From Brachycybe producta (taxonomy: Eukaryota > Arthropoda > Diplopoda > Playtdesmida > Andrognathidae): DNA of 64,000 nt. Position 1 is the first letter of the stretch; the number at the start of each line of letters is the position of its first letter. The position numbers and the translations under genes were made by a program. The stretch lies in contig JAUPFP010000134.1 in the NCBI GenBank assembly GCA_036925085.1, positions 1 through 64,000 on the forward strand. The letters run 5' to 3'. Below the pieces are notes generated by a model, which was given only the letters and a program-made list of their open reading frames with translations, made no database searches and was not told where the DNA came from. Shown in pieces: positions 41,601 through 51,000 of the stretch.

Positions 41601-44030
41601 CGTTTAAGGTTGAACGTTTAAGGTTGAACGTTTAAGGTTGAACGTTTAAGGTTGAACGTTTATGGATGAACGTTTAAGGTTGAACGTTTAAGGTTGAACG
41701 TTTAAGGTTGAACGTTTAATGTTGAACGTTTAAGGTTGAACGTTTATGGTTGAACGTTTAAGGTTGAAAGTTTAAGGTTGAACGTTTAAGGTTGAACGTT
41801 TAAGGTTGAACGTTTAAGGTTGAACGTTTAAGGTTGAACGTTTAAGGTTGAACGTTTAAGGTTGAATGTTTAAGGTTTAATGTTTAAGGTTGAACGTTTA
41901 ATTTTGAACGTTTAAGGTTGAACGTTTAAGGTTGAACGTTTAAGGATGAACGTTTAAGGTTGAACGTTTAAGGTTGAACGTTTAAGGTTGAACGTTTAAT
42001 GTTGAAACGTTTAAGGTTGAACGTTTAAGGTTGAACGTTTAAGGTTGAGCGTTTAAGGTTGAACGTATAAGGTTGAACGTTTAAGGCTGAACGTTTAAGA
42101 TTGAACGTTTAAGGTTGAACGTTTAATGTAGAACGTTTAAGATTGAACGTTTAAGGTTGAACGTTTAAGGTTGAACGTTTAAGGTTGAACGTTTAAGGTT
42201 GTACGTTTAAGGTTGAACGTTTAATTTTGAACGTTTAAGGTTGAACGTTTAAGGTTGAAAGTTTAAGGTTGAATGTTTAATTTTGAACGTTTAAGATTGA
42301 GCGTTTAATGTTGAACGTTTAAGGTTGAACGTTTAATGTTGAACATTTAAGGTTGAAAGTTTAAGGTTGAATGTTTAATTTTGAACGTTTAAGATTGAGC
42401 GTTTAATGTTGAACGTTTAAGGTTGAACGTTTAATGTTGAACATTTAAGGTTGAACGTTTAAGGTTGAACATTTAAGGTTGAACGTTTAAGGTTGAACGT
42501 TTAAGGTTGAACGTTTAAGGTTGAACGTTTAAGGTTGATTGTTTAAGGTTGAACGTTTAAGGTTGAACGTTTAAGATTGAACGTTTAAGGTTGAACGTTT
42601 AAGGCTGAACGTTTAAGATTGAACGTTTAAGGTTGAACGTTTAAGGTTGAACGTTTAAGGTTGTACGTTTAAGGTTGAACGTTTAATTTTGAACATTTAA
42701 GGTTGAATGTTTAAGGTTGAACGTTTAAGGTTGAACGTTTAAGGTTGAACGTTTAAGGTTGAACGTTTAATGTTGAACGTTTAAGGTTGAACGTTTAATG
42801 TTGAACGTTTAAGGTTGAACGTTTAAGGTTGAACGTTTAAGGTTGAACGTTTAAGGTTGAATGTTTAAGGTTGAACGTTTAAGGTTGAACATTTAATTTT
42901 GAACGTTTAAGGTTGAACGTTTAACGTTGAACGTTTAATGTTGAACGTTTAAGGTTGAACGTTTAAGGTTGAACGTTTAAGGTTGAACGTTTAAGGTTGA
43001 ACGTTTAAGGTTGAACGTTTAAGGTTGAACGTTTAAGATTGAATGTTTAAGGTTGACCGTTTAAGGTTGAACGTTTAAGGTTGAACGTTTAAGGTTGAAC
43101 GTTTAAGGTTGAACGTTTAAGGTTGAACATTTAAGGTTGAACGTTTAAGGTTGAACGTTTAAGGTTGAACGTTTAAGGTTGAACGTTTAAGGTTGAACGT
43201 TTAAGGTTGAATGTTTAAGGTTTAATGTTTAAGGTTGAACGTTTAATTTTGAACGTTTAAGGTTGAACGTTTAAGGTTGAACGTTTAAGGTTGAACGTTT
43301 AAGGTTGAACGTTTAAGGATGAACGTTTAAGGTTGAACGTTTAAGGTTGAACGTTTAAGGTTGAACGTTTAATGTTGAACGTTTAAGGTTGAACGTTTAT
43401 GGTTGAACGTTTAAGGTTGAAAGTTTAAGGTTGAACGTTTAAGGTTGAACGTTTAAGGTTGAACGTTTAAGGTTGAACGTTTAAGGTTGAACGTTTAAGG
43501 TTGAACGTTTAAGGTTGAACGTTTAATTTGGAACGTTTAAGGTTGAACGTTTAAGGTTGAACGTTTAAGGTTGAAGGTTTAAGGTTGAACGTTTAAGGTT
43601 GAACGTTTAAGGTTGAACGTTTAAGGTTGAACGTTTATTGTTTAATGTTTAAGGTTGAATGTTTAAGGTTGAACGTTTAAGGTTGAACGTTTATGGTTGA
43701 ACGTTTAAGGTTGAACGTTTAAGGTTGAACATTTAAGGTTGAACGTTTAAGGTTGAACGTTTAAGGTTGAACGTTTAAGTTTGAACGTTTAAGGTTGAAC
43801 ATTTAAGGTTGAACGTTTAAGGTTTCACGTTTAAGGTTTCACGTTTAAGGTTTCACGTTTAAGGTTGAACGTTTAAGGTTGAACGTTTAAGGTTGAACGT
43901 TTAAGGTTGAACGTTTAATTTGGAACGTTTAAGGTTGAACGTTTAAGGTTGAACGTTTAAGGTTGAAGGTTTAAGGTTGAACGTTTAAGGTTGAACGTTT
44001 AAGGTTGAACGTTTAAGGTTGAACGTTTAA
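38640..44030. repeat. Higher-order repeat of about 4.87 kb containing the paralogous empty site
   Basis: The series TTTATTGTTTAA, ATGG unit, AAGTTTG unit, three TTTCACG units, AATTTGG, then GAAGGTTT occurs at about 38770-39100 and again at about 43630-43978. The GAAGGTTT units start at 39091 and 43965, an offset of 4874 bp (348 units plus 2 bases from 15-bp units). Downstream of 39189 the copy continues as TCACCTTTAAGATTGAATG, which on the other copy lies at 55492, beyond the inserted element. Confidence 0.85.
44027..44030. other. Left target-site duplication, TTAA
   Basis: The satellite unit ends GAACGTTTAA at 44030 and the next base starts non-satellite sequence. TTAA at 44027-44030 is repeated at 55456-55459, where the satellite resumes in phase with GGTTGAACG. 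Removing the island and one TTAA restores an uninterrupted 14-bp register. Confidence 0.9.
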
Positions 44031-44047
44031 GAGGGCTACAGAAGCGT
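44031..44047 (+). repeat. Left terminal inverted repeat (short, imperfect)
   Basis: GAGGGCTACAGAAGCG at the left end pairs with the reverse complement of the right end, GAGGGTTGTGAAGCAA. Five terminal bases are identical, and the GAAGC block is shared after a one-base gap. Such termini are typically where transposase cuts. Confidence 0.7.
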
Positions 44048-44540
44048 CGGACTTTTTTTTTGACAGACGACACTATAATTGCAGTGTCTGACGTCAGAGG
44101 CGCCACGTGTATTCAATTACCATAGACATAATTTCAAACAAATACAGTTTGGTTAGAAACATACTATTTGAAGACATATAAGTTTTTAAAATGTAATTAA
44201 AACTGTAATAAATATTAGATTGTTTATTGGATGATTTGGAAAATTTTCAGACTTTAAATCTGTTTTTAAATATTTTTAATTAAGTATTTAAAAAGGTGTT
44301 TTTTTTTTCTATGCAAAATCTCATAGGAAAAAAAAAGCTACATATTCCGCACACATTTTTTTTTTATAAAGGAGATAATATTAAAAAAAAAAAGTGGTTG
44401 TAGATTTATTTGTTTTCTATAAAACAGGTAAATTTCATTGCCTAATTACATGTGTATATTTTTATATTGAAGTAAAAGTAGTAATGGGCCAATTTTTTCA
44501 GATCAACAAGAATCTGATTCAGTCAAGGCCTGGTTAGAGA
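44048..44540. other. Left subterminal region, AT-rich with CRE and E-box
   Basis: No gene is visible. A palindromic TGACGTCA (cAMP-response-element type) lies at 44089-44096 and a CACGTG E-box at 44104-44109. ATTACCATAG at 44116-44125, 85 bp from the left end, recurs in direct orientation at 55367-55376, 79 bp from the right end, and may be a subterminal recognition site. The rest is AT-rich with poly-T and poly-A runs. Confidence 0.5.
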
Positions 44541-44545
44541 GTACA

Positions 44546-44590
44546 TGACGTCACATTACACATAATTTCTTGTTTACTCGGCCGCCATTT
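44546..44590 (+). promoter_or_regulatory. Promoter-like cluster: CRE palindrome and GCCGCCATTTT
   Basis: TGACGTCA lies at 44546-44553 and CGGCCGCCATTT at 44579-44590. CRE and YY1-type (GCCATTTT or its complement) motifs are common at animal housekeeping promoters. The cluster stands just upstream of an ATG-containing mini-exon with a good GTAAGT donor at 44706, and about 530 bp upstream of the importin-alpha fragment. It could be that gene's own promoter, captured with it. Function is inferred from motifs only. Confidence 0.45.
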
Positions 44591-44676
44591 TTTTTTTGTC
44601 TTTTCATGGACTTGTTCTTCATTATTTATATACTAAAGTTTTTTTTTCGGGTTTTGAGTGGGTAAATCCAACGGAC

Positions 44677-44705
44677 ATGAAAGCAGGAGCAACACGAAAA
44701 TATCG
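44677..44705 (+). other. Candidate first exon of the captured importin-alpha gene
   Basis: ATG AAA GCA GGA GCA ACA CGA AAA TAT CG is followed by a strong donor, GTAAGTG, at 44706. Joined to the next acceptor (CAG at 45109-45111), its frame does not match the importin ATG at 45112, so it would act as untranslated leader or a short upstream frame. The first intron would be 406 nt. A similar ATG-plus-GTAAGT module occurs four times near the right end of the element. Confidence 0.35.
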
Positions 44706-44793
44706 GTAAGTGATTGAATTTTGTTTCTGAAAAACGTTCGTTTGAAAAATATAAAATATAAATGAAATTTGCAATAAAATACTATAACGATAA

Positions 44794-44944
44794 CACTTAT
44801 AACGATATATATTTTCATGTTTATTAATCTTTCAAAGTCAATTTTTTATGTTATGTGTCGACTTTTTAAGCAGATGTTTCATTTTTGTCTATAAAAAGTT
44901 TATTTTGAAAGATTATTAAACATAAAATCTATCGTTATAGGTGA
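44794..44944. repeat. Imperfect inverted repeat, arms about 45 bp
   Basis: The left arm (44794-44839) reads CACTTATAACGATATATATT then TTCATGTTTATTAATC. The right arm (44902-44944), reverse-complemented, reads CACCTATAACGATAGATTTT then ATGTTTAATAATC. The arms share TAATCTTTCAAA and enclose about 60 bp. The structure could be a foldback remnant or a small nested non-autonomous element in the intron; no TSD is clear. Confidence 0.6.
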
Positions 44945-45111
44945 TTGAGCTAGCCTTCTAATTTCTAAAAAACATTCAATTTTCTCTTTTTTGCTCTCCT
45001 GAAAGACAAAATAATCAGAGTTTGAGAATCAGCTCTTCATAAAACCCAACATATAATAATAATAATCATAATAATATGTGACAATTGCGTTATGTTTTAT
45101 GTTTCTGTCAG

Positions 45112-45587
45112 ATGTCCACTCCACAGCAGCAACAGTCGAGTCAACACCTACATCTTTACAAAAATGCAGCATTGGACGCACAAGAATGACGAAGGAGACG
45201 AGAAGGAGTTCAACTGAGGAAGCAGAAAAGAGAACAGCAAGTTATTAACTTTCGTTTTTTCTCTCAAGCGTAGATCTGGATTATTTCTCGATTTCAAATT
45301 CTTTTTCTTTTCGTAATTATTCAAACGACGGAACGTAAATCTTCCGAATGATACGGAACAAGACGAAGAAATGAATGCTTCGTTACCCGAAGATTTCAAC
45401 TAGTCTACCGTTCAGGTTTAATCTCGCGTCTCTTTTTCTTTTGACTTTCTAGTTTGGATGAGTTTTGAAGTTTTTTTCGTCTGTTTTTAGGGTGGAATCA
45501 CGCCGGAAATGGCTCAGTCTTTGTACAGCGATGATGTTGATGAACAACTGAGTGCAACGCAAAAGTTTCGAAAGCTTCTATCTCGCG
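45112..45587 (+). pseudogene. Importin-alpha (karyopherin alpha, KPNA1/5/6 type) 5' gene fragment with introns, disrupted
   Basis: Importin alpha binds classical nuclear localisation signals and docks on importin beta through its N-terminal IBB domain. Three exon-like blocks match its first roughly 110 residues. Block A, 45112-45240, starts ATG after a CAG acceptor and ends with the IBB core RRRREGVQLRKQKREQQ before a GT donor. Block B, 45317-45415, opens LFKRRNVNLPND, exactly the residues that follow in the family. Block C, 45491-45587, encodes GGITPEMAQSLYSDDVDEQL then SATQKFRKLLSR, the linker and start of the first armadillo repeat. Phases 0, 0 and 1 are consistent. Damage: TGA at 45187-45189 in block A, TAG at 45401-45403 in block B, and the acceptor before block B reads AA instead of AG (45315-45316). 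The remaining armadillo repeats are absent. Retained introns mean it was acquired as genomic DNA, not by retroposition. Identity is from family recall, without a search. Confidence 0.85.
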
Positions 45588-46414
45588 GTAGGTTTGTTTT
45601 TCGGTAGGAAAATATGGACTTGAAATTAGTAATTGTGTGTTTTATACTTTTTAACATATGGTTTTAAAGGTGTAAACGATGCCGCTCGCAAACTCTTTGA
45701 TTATTTTGTCTTTCAGACGCAAAATGAAGAAAATCTTGAATGCATGTGTATTAGAAACTAAAATGGTAGCTCAATGACGAAAGGCCATTTTCATATTGAT
45801 ATCTTTCAAAATAAGCTTTTTATGATAGTGTTTTTGAAAAATAACCAAACTTTAAACAGACAGTATTTTGTAATTTTTGTCTGTAAAAAAATTATTTTGT
45901 AATGTCATCGAAATGAAAGTACAATTAATTGATTCAGCTATCCATTCTAGTTTCTAACTATAAGTAAAAAGTTTCTAACTAAAAGTAAGTAGTTAGTTTC
46001 TTGTGGCGACCCTGAGTGCCACACACTGTGTATTTTATTATTAATTTAATATTTAATATTATTTCATTTATTTGTATCTTCTTAATGATAATAAAAACTA
46101 ATTCTTTGTATTTTTGTATTTGCATTTGTAAATCTATTTGTATTTGTGAAATAATTTGTAAAGCTTGATAAGATAATGGATGGCACCACAGTAGTTTTTT
46201 TTTTTATAACTTTTTGCTTCATTCACACTTTTTTCTTTGTTTGTGACTGTTGTTTGTGACTGTAGCTCTGTGAAAGGTAAGGTTTATGTTTTTTATTTTT
46301 AATTTTTAATTTATAATTATAATAATAATGAAAATAATAAAAATAATAAAATGAAATAGTAAAATATAATAAAATAAAGTAATAAAATCAAATAAATAAT
46401 TAAAAATATAATAA
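45588..46414. other. AT-rich intergenic stretch with no supported gene
   Basis: It begins with a plausible donor (GTAGGT at 45588) of the importin-alpha fragment, but no matching next exon follows. GTTTCTAACTATAAGTAA-type repeats lie at about 45953-46000. Part of 45790-45920 (ATCTTTCAAAATAAG, TTGTCTGTAAAAA) loosely resembles 44820-44910 and may be a diverged copy. From about 46290 it is low-complexity AATAAAAT sequence. No reading frame is credible. Confidence 0.5.
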
Positions 46415-46492
46415 AATAAAATAATTAAAAATGTTAAATAAAATAATTAAAAATGTTAAATAAAATAATTAAAAATGTCAAATAAAATAATT
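46415..46492. repeat. 22-bp AT-rich tandem repeat, about 3.5 copies
   Basis: ATAATT recurs at 46421, 46443, 46465 and 46487, defining a 22-bp unit close to ATAATTAAAAATGTTAAATAAA inside low-complexity sequence. Confidence 0.75.
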
Positions 46493-46663
46493 AATAATTA
46501 AACATATAATTAATAAAGAATTTTTTATACACAAAACATTTGTATAATAGTATAATAGTAATAGTGTCAAAAAATATTTTCTTAGGGTTATTTACTTGAT
46601 GACATTGTTTTTATCCAGGGCAGTTCATTTTTTTGGTGGGTGGGTTGGGCACTCAGCTTAGTA

Positions 46664-46785
46664 GAGTTTTTATTGCTTTTCTCTTCGTCTCTTTTTTCTT
46701 CAGACTTTTTTATTGCTTTTCTCTTCGTCTCCTTTTTCTTCAGACTTTTTTATTGCTTTTCTCTTCGTCTCCTTTTTCTTTAGAC
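46664..46785. repeat. 40-bp pyrimidine-rich tandem repeat, 3 copies
   Basis: The unit CAGACTTTTTTATTGCTTTT followed by CTCTTCGTCTCCTTTTTCTT starts at 46701 and 46741; a slightly diverged copy precedes it from about 46664. The near-pure pyrimidine strand could form unusual DNA structure or act as a polypyrimidine tract. The 70-residue frame read through it is low complexity and not credible as a protein. Confidence 0.8.
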
Positions 46786-46826
46786 TCTTATTCCTTTTCT
46801 TGTTTCTTTTAGTGACGTATTCTCAT

Positions 46827-47166
46827 AATATTACTAGGGCTCAGATTTTGATGCAATATCAACGGGAACGTTTCTCAATATGTGGCCCAAGTGCCAATTG
46901 TGAAGTAACAATCTCGTTTAGATAAAAATTGTTCTTTCTAATTAAAAAAAATAGTTAAGAGCCTAGAACTCTAGTTGACAACTGATAGTAACCAGACATC
47001 TAGTCTCTCTAACCAGCCTTTTATGATTTGAAAAATCATAATTGCAGTTTGCTCTAATAATGATGATTGATTCCTTCACAATTGGCACTTGGGCCACAAA
47101 TTGAGAAACATTCCTGTTGGTATGTTCCAGGTCATGTGGCATCAAAATCAGAGCCCTAATCATTAC
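46827..47166. repeat. Inverted repeat, arms 80-93 bp
   Basis: The left arm 46827-46905 (TACTAGGGCTCAGATTTTGA ... TGGCCCAAGTGCCAATTGTG) is the reverse complement, with substitutions and one gap, of 47074-47166. The best block, GTGGCCCAAGTGCCAATTGTGAAG, matches over 24 positions. The spacer is about 170 bp. It could be a nested foldback or miniature element, or an end duplication. It abuts the alternating purine-pyrimidine tract. Confidence 0.75.
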
Positions 47167-47817
47167 ACATGAATAACGCATGTGCATCACAAGTAACTAC
47201 GTCATGTACATGAAAACATACATGTGTGTTTAACACACATGCGCGCACGTGCATATACGTGCATACACATGCGCGCACGTTTTTACACATGCACACGTGT
47301 GTACACATGCACACGTGCGAACACATGCGCGCAACTGTGTACACATGCGCGCACGTGTGTATATGTGCGTACAAATGCGCGCACGTGCGTATACGTGCGA
47401 ACACATGCACACACGTGCAAACACATGCGCGCACGTTTTTACACATGCACACACATGCGTACACATGCACACACGTGCTTACACATGTGCGCACTTGTGT
47501 ATATGTGCGTACAAATGCGCACACGTGTGTATACGTGCGAACACATGCACACACGTGTGAACACATGCGCGCAAGTGTGTACATGTGCATACACATGCGC
47601 ACATGTGTGTATACGTGCGTACAAATGCGCGCACATGCATATACGTGCATACACATGCACACACGTGCATACACATGAACACACGTGCATACACATGAAC
47701 ACACGTGCATACACATGCACACACGTGCGAACACATGCGTGCACGTGTGTATATGTGCGTACATGTGCATACACATGCGTGCAAGTGTGTACACGTGCAT
47801 ACACATGCAAGCAACAA
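47167..47817. repeat. Alternating purine-pyrimidine minisatellite, Z-DNA prone
   Basis: About 650 bp of shuffled ACACATGCGCGCACGTGTGT-type blocks, with units close to 18-20 bp built from ACACATGC, GCGCACGTGT and ATACGTGC. Purines and pyrimidines alternate almost perfectly, the pattern that favours left-handed Z-DNA and cruciforms. Because the sequence has no A/T-rich stop triplets, long open frames appear in several frames on both strands. Their products are only Thr, His, Cys, Met, Ala, Val, Tyr and Arg repeats. These are compositional artefacts, not genes. Confidence 0.9.
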
Positions 47818-47976
47818 TGAAAGAAAGTGTTATTTGATATATGAAAGCATACATTAAAGCAGTGGAGGTCTATCGGGTTCCTTGAATCCCTTGTTTACTA
47901 ATATTTTAGTGTAGCAAACAAATAAAAAAATTATTATAATAATCTAATATGGTTTAGTTTTCTCGTGTGTATTACA
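47818..47976. other. Short AT-rich intergenic spacer upstream of the transposase gene
   Basis: No feature is visible beyond AT-richness. It separates the Z-DNA-prone tract from the proposed transposase promoter. Confidence 0.4.
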
Positions 47977-47985
47977 TATATAAAA
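47977..47985 (+). promoter_or_regulatory. TATA-like box upstream of the transposase start
   Basis: TATATAAAA lies 48 bp upstream of the proposed first ATG (48034), leaving room for a short leader. It is the best TATA match near this gene. No initiator element is certain. Confidence 0.45.
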
Positions 47986-48033
47986 CATGTGACTTTACAT
48001 TAACATACGCAATGTTTCACTAGATAATTCACC

Positions 48034-51000
48034 ATGCCTAAATACAGACCGAAGAAGAGAAACAAAGCAGCCAAAGCACAAAGGCAACGACGTTTAAACG
48101 AAAAAGATGCAAATAGGTAGTTTTATTTACTTTTATGTCAGTTAAATGAAAGCTGATATTAAGAGCTACCCATACAAATGTCATTTGCAAATGCAGTGAT
48201 TCGCCTCAGGAAGAGGATGCGGATGAGGATGCGGCCGCTCAACTTCGCCAATATATTGTAACATATAAATGAGGTGCAGTACACTATTTACAATTACCTC
48301 TATTGAAAATATACAGATAAACCGGCAACCCCATCACCAAAATCAACAGATGACAGTTTTTTGTTAACACCAGCTCACTTCCAAGCACCCCCAATTCATG
48401 GTAAAATATTTATAAAATGTTTATTACAAATAATTACTAATAACACCAAAACAGACTACACAAGAGCAAGGTCATCAACGGCAGGGTCGTCTTTGACATT
48501 AAAGCCGCTCATGACCTGTCATGCGTGCGATGAAGAGCTGCTCTTCACTCCTCTTGATGTTACTGAGCACTTGAGAAACCGGCTTCATCGCAGAAATATG
48601 AGGGAGAGTCTTTCCGAGGAGAAGGAGGAGGAGGAGGAAGAGGAAAATGAACAGGTATTGAGACCAGAAAAGACCATTTACCAAACACCAGAGAAAGTTA
48701 TGCCATACTCCTTTACAACACCAACTTCTATTGAGAGGCATTCCTTAACAGTGAAGAGCGTCCAAAAAGAACTCCCGAAGCACACGGGGCGTCGGATCAT
48801 ATCTTTATTAAGTCTGACAAACATCATAGAAAAGGCCAGTATCCACGCAAAGAGATGCACAGCATCGAGACTGGCCTTTAAAAAAGAAACATCCAGGGGG
48901 CTATGTTCGAGAATTACTTTCGAATGTAGTGAATGCAGGAAATGCATTGCATTTTCTACAGATAGTAACGAAGCCGAGCCAGTAGTAAATACAGCTGCTG
49001 TACTGGGATGTGCCAGCATTGGAATTGGCCATCAGCAGCTAGAGGAACTCTTAGCTGTTGTTGGCATACCGTGCATGGCACAACGAACATTCCAAGCTGC
49101 AACAGATGAAATTCATTACAAACTCAGTGATGCATTAAAGGAGTCCATGAAAGAGGCAGCAATGGAGTCAAAACGAAGAGCAATGGAAAAAAACAACACT
49201 GATGATGACGGTGTTCCTTGGCTGACTGTTGTAGTCGACGGCTCTTGGGCAAAAAGGTCATACCAGCATAGTTATAATTCTTTGTCTGGTATGGCTGCTG
49301 TGTTTGATGCCGAAACAGGAAAGCTGATCGACCTGGCCGTCAGAAACCGATATTGCCCTAAATGTGCTGCGGCACAAACAAAAGGTGTCGATCCTGAGAA
49401 GCACCATTGTTTTAAAAACTGGGGAGGGTCTGCAGGTGCAATGGAAGCCGATATCATTTCAAAAGCCTTCACAGAGAGCGAAAGCAAGTATGGAGTACGT
49501 TACAAGTACGTAATTGGTGATGGTGACTCTAGTACTTACAAGGCAATTTGTGCGACTGGAGGCTATCCAGTTACGAAAATAGAGTGCACGAATCACCTTA
49601 TTCGTTCGTATGCGACCAAGATAAGAAAGATACCGAATGACACAAGGATCAGCCTCGAGGAGAGACGGTTTCTAAATCCAGATAGGGTTAACCGTCTCAT
49701 CAGTGCCGTTAGAGGAGCAGTAATGCGAAACTTTTCCTCAAAATGTTCGAAGGAGGAAAAGATGAAGGCACTGAAAAAAGACCTTGCACATGGTCCCATA
49801 CATGTTTTTAGAGACCACACAGAGTGTGGTGACTACTGCAAAAGAGATGCAAGCGAGCCGAACGATGTTCCCTTAGTACAGGGAAGTCTACTGTGGGAAA
49901 CGATCATGGCCACAATGAGAAGGCTGAAAGACCATGCTGACAGCCTAGTAGAGCGGTTAACAAACAATGTTGCAGAGCAATTCATGAGTCTTATATGCAA
50001 AGCCATAGGAGGAAAGCGTGTAAACTTCTGCATGGGAGCATCATACACAATGCGGGTGTATTGTGCTGGTTTAAACCAGTTACATGGACCTGGCTGGCAA
50101 GTTGAGGCCAGTAGGAAAATATTTCCTAAACAGACCCCACCATCTGTAATGAAGAAGATGGCACAAAAGCGAAGAAGGAATTTAGCACTCAAAGAGAAGT
50201 ACAGAAAAATACTTCGCTTTGAAGGTGGATATGCTAAACATTTAAGAAGAAAAGAGGCTCTCATGTCCTCCGAAGAGTCTCGCAAGCACTACGGGGGAAC
50301 AATGGATTTTGAAGACCTGCCAGAGGAAGAACTAAAAAAGAAAATGAACGAGCATGTCATCAGTCTATCGATTGATAAAGAACAAGCAGCAGCACTTGAA
50401 GTTGCAACCCGCGGAGGGCCAACAAATCCAAAATGGCTAAAAGAAAGACTAACAAGAGTCACAGCGAGCAATTTTGGGGTCATCTCCAAACAAAAAGAAT
50501 ACACACCATGTGACAAATTAGTCCGGAGAATTCTCTACCACAGGAACATTAAAAATCTTCCTGAAATAAGGTGGGGGATTGACAATGAAACAAGAGCGAT
50601 TCAGGAGTTCGAAAAACGATTCGAAGAAAGCGTTCAGGACTGTGGCTTATTTGTGGACCCCGAAGAACCATACCTTGGGGCCACGCCTGATGGTACAGTA
50701 GGTTCAGATGGGTTGATAGAAGTGAAATGCCCATTTGCTGCAAGAGATATGCTTGTGAGAGATGCAGTCGAGAAAGTAAGATCGTTTTGTTTGAAAAAAA
50801 TGAAAAACTCGGAAGAACTACATCTTTCCGAGAAACATGATTATTTTTTCCAGATACAAGGACAACTACATGTGACAAAACGAGAATTTTGCATTTTTGT
50901 CATTTGGACCACAAAGGATCTATATGTGGAAAAAATTTACAGAAATGACGATTTCTGGGAGAAACACATGAAACTACAGCTTCGTAATTTCTATTATGAC

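Larger units (their letters stand above)
1971..44030. repeat. 14-bp satellite array, TTGAACGTTTAAGG orientation, with higher-order structure
   Basis: About 42 kb of the 14-mer TTGAACGTTTAAGG (any rotation). Every consensus unit contains TTTAA and the palindrome AACGTT. Frequent variants replace GAACG with GAACA, GAATG, GAGCG, TCACG, GATCG or GAAAG, or replace AAGG with ATGG, AATT or AAGA. Rare units of 13, 15 or 16 bp occur, for example TTGAAACGTTTAAGG near 32940, 35620, 37255, 40321 and 42003, and CGTTTTTAAGG near 16365, 18382, 19013 and 20232. These length variants reappear in the same context in distant places, marking segmental duplications. No gene or unique sequence interrupts the array. 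Confidence 0.97.

Noticed and set aside
1971-44030. CRISPR-like regularly spaced repeats
   Set aside because: The 14-bp units are contiguous with no unique spacers, and the context is eukaryotic.
44633-44818. Minus-strand frame of 61 residues
   Set aside because: It is a hydrophobic low-complexity translation of AT-rich intronic sequence with poly-T runs.
45598-45760. A fourth importin-alpha exon after 45587
   Set aside because: A frame near 45670-45715 is open and bounded by plausible splice sites, but its residues do not resemble the armadillo region that should follow.
46713-46925. 70-residue plus-strand frame
   Set aside because: It is a Phe/Ser/Leu-rich translation of a 40-bp pyrimidine repeat running into an inverted repeat.
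47156-47854. Several overlapping open frames of 80-232 residues on both strands
   Set aside because: They lie in an alternating purine-pyrimidine repeat that lacks stop triplets. All products are low-complexity His/Thr/Cys/Met/Ala repeats, equally open in several frames, with no domain.
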